A stretch of DNA of 64,000 bases from assembly GCA_963772335.1 (NCBI GenBank), contig CAVYXF010000004.1:220316-284315 (forward strand), in the 5' to 3' direction. Positions 1-8,256 of the stretch are shown here, one piece after another. The notes beneath the pieces are model-generated. The model was given only the letters and a program-made list of their open reading frames with translations, had not been told where the DNA came from and searched no databases. Made by a program: the position numbers and the translations under genes. Within the stretch, counting starts at the first letter, position 1. Each line of letters opens with the position of its first letter. The stretch comes from CAVYXF01 sp963772335 (lineage in GTDB: Bacteria > Pseudomonadota > Alphaproteobacteria > Rhizobiales > Rhodomicrobiaceae).

Positions 1-210
1 CTTGCTGCGCTGCAATAAACGCACACCTACGGTATCGCCCGGATGTGCATATCCGGGGCGTATCAATGCTGGGCAGCGAGCTTTGCTGTCTTGATTTGGG
101 CTGAGCTGCGCGACTCATCCTTGCCGGCTGAGGCTTAACACAGGCTGTTACCCCGCCGACGTGATGCTCATCACAGTCCGTCAGGTCGCGCGTTTCGGCG
201 CGGGAGCTGG
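1..210. other. Left-edge intergenic stretch
   Basis: I see no convincing gene here. A short hairpin (arms 38-44 and 51-57, loop of six bases) lies near the left edge without a U-tract. No cobalamin riboswitch core is recognisable. Confidence 0.4.
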
Positions 211-1552
211 TCAGCAGACGCTAATGGCGTGGAAAAACGTCCCGGTGACGGAGCCGCGCCGGGCACCCTGCTCCTCGGTCCTGCCACCAGCGGCGTCGCA
301 GCAGGAGACCAGCGGGGAATCGCGGCCGGCGCGGAGCGTGGCATAGTGGAACTCGTGCCCGTAAATCTCTGCGCCCAGCGGTCCCAGCGCGCAGGAGGCG
401 AGCAGCTTTGCCCGCCGATAGCCGAGACTCAGCTTGCGCTGCGCAAAGCTGGTCTCCAGCGAAAGCAGCCCGGCCATCCTGTGGCGGGCGCCGCCCGAAA
501 TCTTCGAGGCCTTCGCCCAATACCATATAGCCGCCGCACTCGCCGTGGATCGGGGCGCCGCGCGCTGCGAGGCTATGAAGACCATCGCGGAACCGGCCGG
601 CAGCGGCGAGCGTGCCGGCGTGCAGCTCGGGATAACCGCCCGGCAGCCAGACGGCATCCGAATCGGCGGCCGGCGGCTCATCCGCCAAGGGGGAGAATGG
701 CATGATCTGTGCGCCCGCTGCGCGCCACGCGCGGAGCAAATGGGGATAGACGAAGGAGAAGGCGCGGTCGCTGGCCAAAGCGATCCGCTGGCCGGGTGGT
801 GGGAGGACAGACGGCTCTGCCCCAACGTCGCCTGCATTTGAAAGCAGGCTTTTTCCGGGTCTGGCGACGGCGATCACCGCATCAAGGTCCACGGATGCGG
901 TGATGGCTTCAGCTAGCCGGTCGAGATGCCCTCCGATAGCCTGATGCTCGCAAGCCTGGACCAGCCCGAGATGCCGCTCCGGCAGCACGAGGCTTTCATG
1001 CCGGGGCAAGGCGCCGAATATGGGGATGCCAATCGCGTCGAATGCCGGCTGGACCAGAGCGGCATGGCGGGCGCTGGCCACGCGATTTAGAATGACGCCG
1101 GCAACAATCATATCCTGCCGATAGCATTGGCAGCCAAGTGCAATCGCGGCCGCCGTTTCCGTCTGTCCGGATATGTCGAGCACCAGGATCACCGGCCAGC
1201 CGAGTAGGGCCGCGATGTCGGCGGTGGCGCCGCGCCCCGACCGGCCGGCACCCGCTGCGCCATCGAACAACCCCATCACGCCTTCGGCAATAGCGATGTC
1301 GCCGCCGCTCTCCACCACAAGATGGCGGATCATCGGCGCGGGCATGGCCCAGCTGTCGAGATTGAAGCTCGGCCGCCCGGTTGCCGCAGCATGAAATGCC
1401 GGATCAATATAATCGGGGCCGCATTTGAAGGGCTGGACGCTCAAGCCCCGCGCGGTGAGCGCGCGCATCAGACCGAGAGTGATTGTCGTCTTGCCGGCGC
1501 CGGAGCGCGGCGCCGCGATAATCAAGCCAGGGGGTGCACTGGCTCTGGTCAT
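211..1552 (-). CDS. cobB: Cobyrinate a,c-diamide synthase CobB (frameshifted as given)
   Basis: CobB amidates the a and c side chains of (hydrogeno)cobyrinate using glutamine and ATP. The N-terminal dethiobiotin-synthetase-like half has the Walker A motif GAGKTT about residue 17. The C-terminal class I amidotransferase half has the nucleophile motif GECGGYMVLG. After GLEDF the frame breaks: removing one C from the CCC at 494-496 restores GGARHRMAGLLSLE and the family ending GHEFHYATL. With that correction the protein is 446 residues, normal for the family. The start ATG at 1552 leaves MTRASAPPG before the P-loop; the longer upstream extension lacks family similarity. It is divergent from cbiD, 59 bp away. 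The frameshift may be a sequence error, because the rest is intact. Confidence 0.88.
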
Positions 1553-1611
1553 GACAGCAGCTCCACCCGAAATTGTGCTAATGCTCGGGCGGAAGCGCAT
1601 GAAGGAAGCTT

Positions 1612-2721
1612 GTGACGACCGACGACGAAACTGGTGGCCTGAAGCCTGATCGTCCGCTGCGGCGCGGCTGGACGACTGGCGCCTGCGCGACGGCTGCGAC
1701 GCGCGCAGCCTATGAGGCGCTGGTCACCGGCACTTGCCCGGACCCGGTCGAAATTCGCTTGCCCGGCGGCAAGCATGTCGCGTTTGCCATCGCCTGTTTC
1801 GAGCGCGGGGAGGCGAGCGCCACCGCCGGCGTCATCAAGGATGCCGGAGATGATCCCGACGTAACGCATGGCGCGCTGATCAGGGCAACGCTCCGCGCCG
1901 GCGCGCCCGGGTCTGGGGTCAGTTTCCGCGCCGGCGAAGGTGTCGGCACCGTCACGCGGCCCGGCCTGCCAATCCCGCCGGGCGAGCCGGCCATCAACCC
2001 CGTGCCCCGCGAGATGATGCGCTGGGCGGTAGCAGACGTGGCGCAGCAGTTCGGCGCCAGCAGCGATGTGGTGATCGAAATCTCTATCCCTGGCGGGGAG
2101 GCGCTTGCCGCCAAGACGTTGAACAGCCGGCTTGGCATTGTCGGGGGGCTGTCGATCCTCGGCACGACAGGAATTGTGATCCCGTTCTCCTGCTCGGCTT
2201 GGATTCACTCCATCCATCGTGGCATCGATGTCGCCCGCGCGAGTGGCCTCACCCATATTGCCGGCGCGACCGGCTCGACCTCGGAGGCGGCGGTGCAGAA
2301 GCTCTACGGCTTGAGCGAAACCGCGTTGATCGAGATGGGCGATTTCGTCGGCGGCATGCTGAAATATCTGCGCCAGCATCCCGTGCCGCGCGTCACCATC
2401 GCCGGAGGTTTCGCCAAGATCACCAAGCTCGCCCAAGGGCTTCTCGATCTGCACTCGCGGGCCGGGAGCGTGGATCGGGGCTGGCTGGCAGCGTTGCTCC
2501 AGGCGGAGGGCGCTCCCGCCGATCTGATCGCGCTGGCCACGAGCGCCAACACGGCGCAGCAGATCCTGGAGGCGGCTGCGGCGCGGGCCTTCCCGCTCGC
2601 CGATATGGTGGCGCGGGCCGCGCGGCAGAGTGCGAGCAGCGTTGTTGCGGGCAAGGCGATCGCGCTCGACGTGGTAATTTTCGACCGCGCAGGCCGCCTC
2701 GTCGGCCGCCATGGCCCTTGA
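1612..2721 (+). CDS. cbiD: Cobalt-precorrin-5B C1-methyltransferase CbiD
   Basis: A 369-residue protein with the CbiD hallmark RRGWTTGACATAA near the N-terminus and the GGTTG-like core LSILGTTGIVIPFS in the middle. CbiD methylates C1 of the corrin ring with S-adenosylmethionine. It was first described in the anaerobic pathway. In aerobic clusters without cobF it is thought to do the CobF step; no cobF is visible here. The start is GTG at 1612 behind GAAGGAAG. The gene is on the plus strand between minus-strand cobB and cobM, and ends 5 bp before the end of cobM, so the two are convergent. Confidence 0.92.
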   Translation: MTTDDETGGLKPDRPLRRGWTTGACATAATRAAYEALVTGTCPDPVEIRLPGGKHVAFAIACFERGEASATAGVIKDAGDDPDVTHGALIRATLRAGAPGSGVSFRAGEGVGTVTRPGLPIPPGEPAINPVPREMMRWAVADVAQQFGASSDVVIEISIPGGEALAAKTLNSRLGIVGGLSILGTTGIVIPFSCSAWIHSIHRGIDVARASGLTHIAGATGSTSEAAVQKLYGLSETALIEMGDFVGGMLKYLRQHPVPRVTIAGGFAKITKLAQGLLDLHSRAGSVDRGWLAALLQAEGAPADLIALATSANTAQQILEAAAARAFPLADMVARAARQSASSVVAGKAIALDVVIFDRAGRLVGRHGP

Positions 2722-2726
2722 CGGAA

Positions 2727-3488
2727 TCACTCCGCCCTCCCGCGAAACCGGCGCTGATAGCTGGCGTCATAGAGCGCGCTATCGCGGAAATCCTCCGCCC
2801 CAAGCGCCTGTCCTACCAGGATCAGCGCCGTGCGCTCGACAGGCGCGGCCTGCAGCGCTTCGCTGAGCCGCCCGAGCGGCGCGCGGATGACGCGCTCATC
2901 CGGCCAGCTCGCGCGATAGACAATGGCGGCCGGGCAATCCGCGCCGTAGAGCGGCGACAGCTCTTCGACAACTGCATCGAGCGCATGGATGGACAGGTGA
3001 ATGACAAGCGTTGCGCCCGTCGCGGCGAAGGCGGAGAGCGTCTCCTTCGGCGGCATGGAGGAGGCACGGCCCGGCGTGCGGGTCAGCACCACGGACTGCG
3101 CCACTTCCGGTAAGGTCAGCTCCCGGCCGAGCGCTGCCGCGGCTGCGGCGAAGGCCGGCACGCCGGGCGTCACGGTATAGGGAATGCCGAGCGCGTCGAG
3201 CTGGCGAAGCTGCTCACCGAGCGCGCTCCAGATTGACAGGTCGCCCGAATGCAGCCGCGCGACATCCTCGCCAGCCTGCGTGGCCCGCTGCATCTCGCTG
3301 ATGATCTCCTCCAGCGATAGCAGTGCCGTGTCGATGATACGCGCACTGGGCGGGCAATAATCGAGCAGCGCTTTGGGAACCAGCGAGCCGGCATAAAGGC
3401 AGACCGGAGAGCACGCGATAATATCGCGTCCGCGCAAGGTGATGAGATCGGGCGCGCCGGGCCCCGCGCCGATGAAATGCACCGTCAT
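2727..3488 (-). CDS. cobM: Precorrin-4 C11-methyltransferase CobM
   Basis: An SAM-dependent tetrapyrrole methylase that adds a methyl at C11 of precorrin-4. The N-terminal signature VHFIGAGPGAPDLITLRG and the SAM loop LHSGDLSIWSA near residue 80 are both present, as is the VTPGVPAF motif about residue 105. The length of 253 residues is typical. The start at 3488 is chosen because it gives MTVHFIG directly and overlaps the cobE stop in an ATGA junction; a nine-residue upstream extension is not needed. It is the last gene of the cobL-cobE-cobM set. Confidence 0.93.
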   Translation of the reverse strand: MTVHFIGAGPGAPDLITLRGRDIIACSPVCLYAGSLVPKALLDYCPPSARIIDTALLSLEEIISEMQRATQAGEDVARLHSGDLSIWSALGEQLRQLDALGIPYTVTPGVPAFAAAAAALGRELTLPEVAQSVVLTRTPGRASSMPPKETLSAFAATGATLVIHLSIHALDAVVEELSPLYGADCPAAIVYRASWPDERVIRAPLGRLSEALQAAPVERTALILVGQALGAEDFRDSALYDASYQRRFRGRAE

Positions 3489-3868
3489 CGCCCATCTCCT
3501 TCGGCAATGGCGCAAGTCGCGGCTCCGGTGGCGACGCGCGGCACGCGCAGCCGCGATGAAGCGCCCGCCGCAACGAGCGCTGCGGCCTCGGCCACGGACG
3601 GCACGCCGATGGAGGCCTCGGCTCGCGGCGAAGGGGTGACGATCCGGTCCGTTACGGCGCGCAGTTCCTCCCTGGAGCAGGCGATCAGCGGCAGTGCGAG
3701 CCTGCGCGCCACCATCTGCAGGCCTCGCTCCTCGGCCTTGTCCGCGAGCGTTGCTAGGGCATCGAGGGAGGCCAGCGCCAAATCGAGCTTGCCGAGCGCC
3801 AGCGCGATCGCCGCCTCGATTTCCTCAGCGGACGTGCTACGGCGGAACCCTAGCCCCGCAACCATCAT
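3485..3868 (-). CDS. cobE: CobE / CbiG C-terminal domain protein
   Basis: A 127-residue protein starting MMVAGLGFRRSTSAEEI, which is the CbiG C-terminal (CobE) fold signature. In other alphaproteobacteria cobE is linked to the aerobic pathway and is required for normal B12 yield, though its exact step is less clear than that of its neighbours. It is joined by 4-bp ATGA overlaps to cobL upstream (TCA at 3865-3867 on the plus strand is the cobL stop) and cobM downstream, so translation is probably coupled. Confidence 0.85.
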   Translation of the reverse strand: MMVAGLGFRRSTSAEEIEAAIALALGKLDLALASLDALATLADKAEERGLQMVARRLALPLIACSREELRAVTDRIVTPSPRAEASIGVPSVAEAAALVAAGASSRLRVPRVATGAATCAIAEGDGR

Positions 3869-5100
3869 GGTTTCACCGCCCGCCACTGCGTGACCGGCAT
3901 GGCCGGCCGCCAGCCGTGCATCCGGCCGACGGCCTCGGCGCGCGCGATCTCAAGACGGACCAACTCGCCGCCAAGCCGAGCAAACCGCCGACTGATCGCG
4001 GCTTCACTTTCAAGTGACACGGCATTGGCGACCAGTCGCCCGCCGGGTTTCAGCGCGGTCCAGGCGGCGTCGAAGGTCGCGTCATTCGAGCCGCCACCGC
4101 CGAGGAAGATCGCATCCGGCCGCGGCAATCCGGCGAGCGCTTCCGGAGCCTCGCCGGTCACGATCTCCAGCTCGGGCACGCCAAGCGCCGCCGCGTTGCG
4201 GGCCGCGCGGCTGGCGCGCTCGGGGTTGCGTTCGACGCCGATGGCCCGCAAGGAAGGATGGCACAGCAGCCATTCGATCGCGACCGATCCGGCACCCAGC
4301 CCGATATCCCAAAGCAACTCGCCATGGCGCGGTGCCAGTGCCGAAAGGGTGACCGCGCGGATTTCGCGCTTGGTGAGCTGACCATCATTCTCGAACAGCG
4401 CGTCGTCGAGGCCCGGCGCGAACGGGATGATCCGCGCGCCCGCCTCCGCCGCGACCTCTACCGCGATGGTGTTGAGAGGCGCGATGTCGGTGAGGTCAAA
4501 GCGTGCGGCCAGCACGCTGCGCGAGCGTTCTCTTGGGCCGCCGAGGGCCTCGAGCACGGTGAGCCGCGACTGCCCCATATGGCGCGCCGCGAGCAGGTCC
4601 GCGAGCCGGCGCGGCGTCGTCTCATCCCAGGACAGAGCAAGAATGCGGGCACCCGGATGCAGGTGCCGAATAATACCCTCGAGCGGCCGACCATGGAGCG
4701 TCACCAGGGCCGTATCCTGCACCGCCCAGCCCATCCGCGCGGCGGCAAGGCTGAAGGCCGACGCTTGAGGGATGCATAAAAACTCGCCGGCCGCCAGCTC
4801 CGCTGCGAGCTGTTTGCCGATGCCGTAATGAAAGGGATCGCCGCTCGCCAGTACCGCGACTGGCCTGCCGCGATGGCGCAGAATTTCGGTGATGCCGCCC
4901 GCAATCGGGCTCGGCCAGGGGAAGGTGCGGCCGCGGATACAATCTTGCGCGAGCGCGAGGTGGCGCCTGCCGCCGACCACCAGCTCGGCTGCCTCGATAA
5001 GCCGCCGCGCGACCGGCGACAGCCCCGCCGCGCCGTCCTCACCGATGCCAATGATCGACAGCCAACGCCCGCCCGTGCCATGCTGCGGCCGCTCATTCAT
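3865..5100 (-). CDS. cobL: Precorrin-6Y C5,15-methyltransferase (decarboxylating) CobL
   Basis: A two-domain enzyme of 411 residues. The N-terminal CbiE-like methylase has LSIIGIGEDG and VLASGDPFHYGIG. The C-terminal CbiT-like Rossmann methylase has LLWDIGLGAGSVAIEWL. Together they methylate C5 and C15 and decarboxylate the C12 acetate. The reading frame runs open far upstream across cobK, but the family begins at MNERPQHG, so ATG 5100 is chosen. That start is only 15 bp from the divergent cobK start, so the two genes must share a very compact promoter region unless cobL is read from further upstream. Confidence 0.92.
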   Translation of the reverse strand: MNERPQHGTGGRWLSIIGIGEDGAAGLSPVARRLIEAAELVVGGRRHLALAQDCIRGRTFPWPSPIAGGITEILRHRGRPVAVLASGDPFHYGIGKQLAAELAAGEFLCIPQASAFSLAAARMGWAVQDTALVTLHGRPLEGIIRHLHPGARILALSWDETTPRRLADLLAARHMGQSRLTVLEALGGPRERSRSVLAARFDLTDIAPLNTIAVEVAAEAGARIIPFAPGLDDALFENDGQLTKREIRAVTLSALAPRHGELLWDIGLGAGSVAIEWLLCHPSLRAIGVERNPERASRAARNAAALGVPELEIVTGEAPEALAGLPRPDAIFLGGGGSNDATFDAAWTALKPGGRLVANAVSLESEAAISRRFARLGGELVRLEIARAEAVGRMHGWRPAMPVTQWRAVKP

Positions 5101-5115
5101 GGACAACGGACCCTG

Positions 5116-5895
5116 ATGCGCGTTCTGATTCTCGGCGGCACAACGGAAGCCTCGGTCCTCGCGCAGCTGATCGCGGGCGATCCGCGCTTCGAGGCCACGC
5201 TCTCGCTTGCCGGGCGCACTGCCTCGCCCGCGCCGCAGCCTTTGCCCCTGCGCGTCGGCGGCTTTGGCGGCGTCGATGGGCTGACACGTTGGCTCGAGCA
5301 GGAGAGCGTGGCGGCCGTTGTCGATGCCACACACCCTTATGCCGCGCGCATCTCGGCCAATGCCGTGGAGGCCTGCGCGAAGCTTGGTTTGCCGCTCGCC
5401 AGCATCGTCCGGCCGCCATGGGAGCGAATGACCGGTGACCGATGGCTGAACGTGGAAAGCGCCGAGACCGCCGCCGCGTTTCTGGCCAAGCAGCCGCAGC
5501 CGCGCCAGATATTCCTGAGCCTTGGCCGTCTCGAGCTCGGTGCATTCGCCGCCGCGCCGCAGCATCGCTACATCGCCCGTACCATCGACCCGCCCAAAGG
5601 TGTACCGCTTCCGCCAGACATCCGCCTTATCTTCGAGCGCGGCCCCTTCGATCTGGCGGGCGAGGCGCGGCTGCTGGAGGCGGAGGCGATCGACGCCATC
5701 GTGTCGAAGAACTCCGGAGGCGCGGCAACCTACCCGAAAATTGAAGCGGCGCGCGAGCGGGGTGTGCCCGTGTTCATCATCGCGCGGCCGGTGAAGCCGC
5801 ATGGCATTGCGATGGCGAGCCCCGCCGAAGCCATGGCCTGGCTGGAGAAATGCGCGGCTCACGGCGAGACGCCGCCTTCCCCGCGCGGCGTGTAG
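5116..5895 (+). CDS. cobK: Precorrin-6A reductase CobK
   Basis: An NADPH-dependent reductase of precorrin-6A, 259 residues. It starts MRVLILGGTTEASVLA, carries VVDATHPYAARIS about residue 75 and ends with the family block IVSKNSGGAATYPKIEAARE. The ATG at 5116 is chosen over an open upstream extension that overlaps cobL. It lies alone on the plus strand inside the minus-strand cob genes: divergent from cobL and overlapping the 3' end of cobJ by 37 bp. The same inverted cobK placement is seen in classic Pseudomonas and Rhizobium clusters. Confidence 0.92.
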   Translation: MRVLILGGTTEASVLAQLIAGDPRFEATLSLAGRTASPAPQPLPLRVGGFGGVDGLTRWLEQESVAAVVDATHPYAARISANAVEACAKLGLPLASIVRPPWERMTGDRWLNVESAETAAAFLAKQPQPRQIFLSLGRLELGAFAAAPQHRYIARTIDPPKGVPLPPDIRLIFERGPFDLAGEARLLEAEAIDAIVSKNSGGAATYPKIEAARERGVPVFIIARPVKPHGIAMASPAEAMAWLEKCAAHGETPPSPRGV

Positions 5896-6645
5896 ACCCA
5901 GGGCCGTTTGCCCTCCCGCGCGATGAGCCGCGTCTGGCTCGATCCGATGATGACCAGCGTGCGCATGTCGGCCTGAGCCGGATCGGCAGCGCTGAGTGAG
6001 GTCACGGTGACGACCGCCTCTGCTGTGGCGGCAGCCCGCACGAACAGGACGACCGTCTCCGGCGCCTTGAGGGACGCCAGCAGCTTTAGCGCGTCGCCAA
6101 GCTGATGCGGACGCGCTTTCGAGGCGGGGTTGTAGAGCGCAATGACGAAATCGGCACTGGCCGCCGCACGCAGGCGGCGCTCGATGGTCTCCCAGGGCTT
6201 CAGATTGTCCGACAGCGAGATGGCGCAGAAGTCGGCCCCGAGCGGGGCGCCCACTTCCGCCGCGGCGGCGAGCATTGCCGTCACCCCCGGCTCGACGATG
6301 ACATCCAGCGCGCGCCAGTGCGGCGGGCCGGTGTCGATCGCCTCAAATATTGCTGCGGCCATCGCAAATACGCCCGGATCGCCGCCGGACACAACGGTGA
6401 CCTGCCGGCCCGAAGCCGCCAGCTCCAGCGCAAAGCGGGCCGCGCGCCAATTCCTCCCGGTTGTCGGAAGGATGCCGCCTCTGGTCAGGATCGGACGCTG
6501 GCAGGCGGTCAAGATAGGGGCCATAGCCGACGAGGTCGCTTGCCGCCCAGAGGGCATCGCTCGCAGCCGGCGTGATCAGACCGGCATCGCCAGGCCCAAT
6601 CCCGACGATGACCAGCTGGCCGGTAGACCGCGTCGACTTTGCCAT
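5859..6645 (-). CDS. cobJ: Precorrin-3B C17-methyltransferase CobJ (frameshifted as given)
   Basis: CobJ methylates C17 and drives ring contraction. The N-terminal part has LVIVGIGPGDAGLITP and GYGPYLDRLP followed by SDNREELAR. The rest is in another frame and reads ARFALELAASGRQ, VVSGGDPGVFAMAAA and VEPGVTAMLAAAA. Removing one base near 6437-6442 joins the two parts into a continuous 261-residue CobJ. The start ATG at 6645 gives MAKSTRSTGQ; the frame stays open further upstream only because it reads through a palindromic repeat at 6658-6836. The stop lies inside the convergent cobK. Confidence 0.88.
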
Positions 6646-6657
6646 CTGACGGGGTGA

Positions 6658-6836
6658 AGCCTCCTCACCCGGCTCGGCTTGCGCCTCGCCGCCCTCTCCC
6701 GCGGGAGACCCCTGCGAAATAAGGGTTGAAGCACCTCCGGTCCCCTCTCCCAGGGGGAGAGGGAGCGCCCTGCGTCCGTGGCGCCCTTCCCGACTCCCAT
6801 CGGGGGATGGGGGAGGAACCGCCGGGTGAGGGGGCT
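6658..6836. repeat. GC-rich palindromic element between cobI and cobJ
   Basis: A stretch of about 180 bp whose ends are inverted repeats: CCTCCTCACCCGGCT at the left and GCCGGGTGAGGGGGCT at the right. Inner GAGAGGG/CCCTCTCC arms form secondary hairpins. The same ends and cores recur inside cobN, and the core inside cobG. It fills almost the whole gap between cobI and cobJ and could form a large transcript hairpin. Confidence 0.75.
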
Positions 6837-6871
6837 GCGCGGCCTTTCCATTCATGGCTAGGGTCGCCTTG

Positions 6872-7630
6872 TCACAACGCTCTCCCCTGGCCGGGGATCA
6901 GCACGATGGAGAAGTAGGGGCCGCGTTCGGCCGTGCAGTCGGCAAGCGGGATGATACGCTCATCCGGCATGGTGCCGCGCTCGACATAGATCGCGCGTGC
7001 GAGCAGGCCCGCCGCCTCCACCGCACGGCGCACCTTGGGCAGATGCCGGCCGACCTTCATGATGACCGCCGCATCGGTTTGGCGCAGTCGATCAGCGAGG
7101 CGCTCCTCGGGCAGCGTGCCGGTCAGCACGGTGAGGATGTCGTCGCCCCAGGTAATCGGCACGTCCGCGCGCGCCCAGCAGCCCGACATCCCCGTGACGC
7201 CCGGCACGATCTCAACGGGGAAATCGGCGGCAAGGCGCCGCCACATATGCATGCAGGAGCCATAAAAGAACGGATCGCCCTCGGCGAGCAGGCCGACCGA
7301 GTGCCCCTCGCGCAGGAGACCCGAAAGCCGGTCGGCCGCTGCGGCATAGAAGGCCGAAATCTGAGCCTGATAGGCCGGATCGGCAGCGGGGATTTCCTCG
7401 GTCAGCGGATATTCCAGCCGGATTTCCTCGCGGCCCGGTGCGATCAGCGGATCGGCGATGCTGCGCGCATTGCCGCGCACCCCCCGCTTGGCGAAATAGG
7501 CAATGATGCTGACGGTCCGCACCAGACCTGCGGCCCGGAGCGTCATGTAGCGCGCATCGCCCGGCCCGACGCCGATGCCGTAGAGGGTGCCAGGGCGCGC
7601 CTCGCCCGCAAGCGTTTCGAGCGCGATCAT
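6872..7630 (-). CDS. cobI: Precorrin-2 C20-methyltransferase CobI
   Basis: An SAM-dependent methylase acting on C20 of precorrin-2, 252 residues. It has the N-terminal block LYGIGVGPGDARYMTLRA, the SAM-loop GLLAEGDPFFYGSCMHM and IVPGVTGMSGCWA. The start ATG at 7630 overlaps the cobH stop in an ATGA junction, indicating translational coupling with cobH upstream. Downstream the operon continues to cobJ after the palindromic repeat. Confidence 0.93.
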   Translation of the reverse strand: MIALETLAGEARPGTLYGIGVGPGDARYMTLRAAGLVRTVSIIAYFAKRGVRGNARSIADPLIAPGREEIRLEYPLTEEIPAADPAYQAQISAFYAAAADRLSGLLREGHSVGLLAEGDPFFYGSCMHMWRRLAADFPVEIVPGVTGMSGCWARADVPITWGDDILTVLTGTLPEERLADRLRQTDAAVIMKVGRHLPKVRRAVEAAGLLARAIYVERGTMPDERIIPLADCTAERGPYFSIVLIPGQGRAL

Positions 7631-8256
7631 TCCGCCTCGCTCGCCAGCGCATTGACGGCGGCAACGGCCATGGCGCTGCCGCCCTTGCGCCCGTGCAGCA
7701 CCAGGCAGGGTATGCGGCCGTCTGCGGCGAGCGCCGCCTTCGACTCCGCCGCACCGACAAAGCCGACGGGCAGGCCGATGATGGCGGCGGGACGCGGTGC
7801 GCCTTCGTCCAGCATCTCCAACAGCCGAAACAACGCGGTCGGCGCATTGCCGATGGCGACCAGTGCCCCGGCGAGATGCGGCCGCCACAGCTCCAGCGCC
7901 GCCGCGGAGCGCGTGGTCTTCAGCTCGGCAGCGAGCTCAGGCACTTGCGGGTGGCCTAGCGTACAGATCACGGCGTTGTTCGCAGGCAGGCGGCCTAAGG
8001 TGATACCGTTCGCCACCATTTTGGAATCGCACAGGACCGGCGCGCCGCCGGCAAGCGCGGCGCGGCCATCGGCGACGAAGGTCTCCGACATGGCGATGTC
8101 GCGCCCGATCTCCGGCATGCCGCAGGCGTGGATCATGCGCACGACCACCTTCTCGGCGTGACCGGTGAAGCGCACCAAATCGGCTTCGGCGCGGATAATG
8201 GCGAAAGACCGCGCGTAGATCTCCGCGCCGTCGCGGATATAGCTGCGCTCAGCCAC
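7627..8256 (-). CDS. cobH: Precorrin-8X methylmutase CobH
   Basis: CobH moves the methyl group from C11 to C12, making hydrogenobyrinate. The 209-residue protein carries the family blocks VVRMIHACGMPEI (catalytic His), ICDSKM-like PVLCDSKMVANGIT and the C-terminal GLPVGFVGAAESK. Its start at 8256 overlaps the end of cobG by 8 bp and its stop overlaps the cobI start by 4 bp. Confidence 0.95.
   Translation of the reverse strand: MAERSYIRDGAEIYARSFAIIRAEADLVRFTGHAEKVVVRMIHACGMPEIGRDIAMSETFVADGRAALAGGAPVLCDSKMVANGITLGRLPANNAVICTLGHPQVPELAAELKTTRSAAALELWRPHLAGALVAIGNAPTALFRLLEMLDEGAPRPAAIIGLPVGFVGAAESKAALAADGRIPCLVLHGRKGGSAMAVAAVNALASEAE

Noticed and set aside
5101..5862. N-terminal extension of CobL of about 250 residues
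   Set aside because: It is antisense to cobK and has no CobL similarity; the family N-terminus begins at 5100.
6646..6855. N-terminal extension of CobJ
   Set aside because: It is only a read-through of the palindromic repeat.
6854..8161. A 435-codon open frame on the plus strand
   Set aside because: It is antisense to cobI and cobH, which are certain genes with coupled starts and stops.
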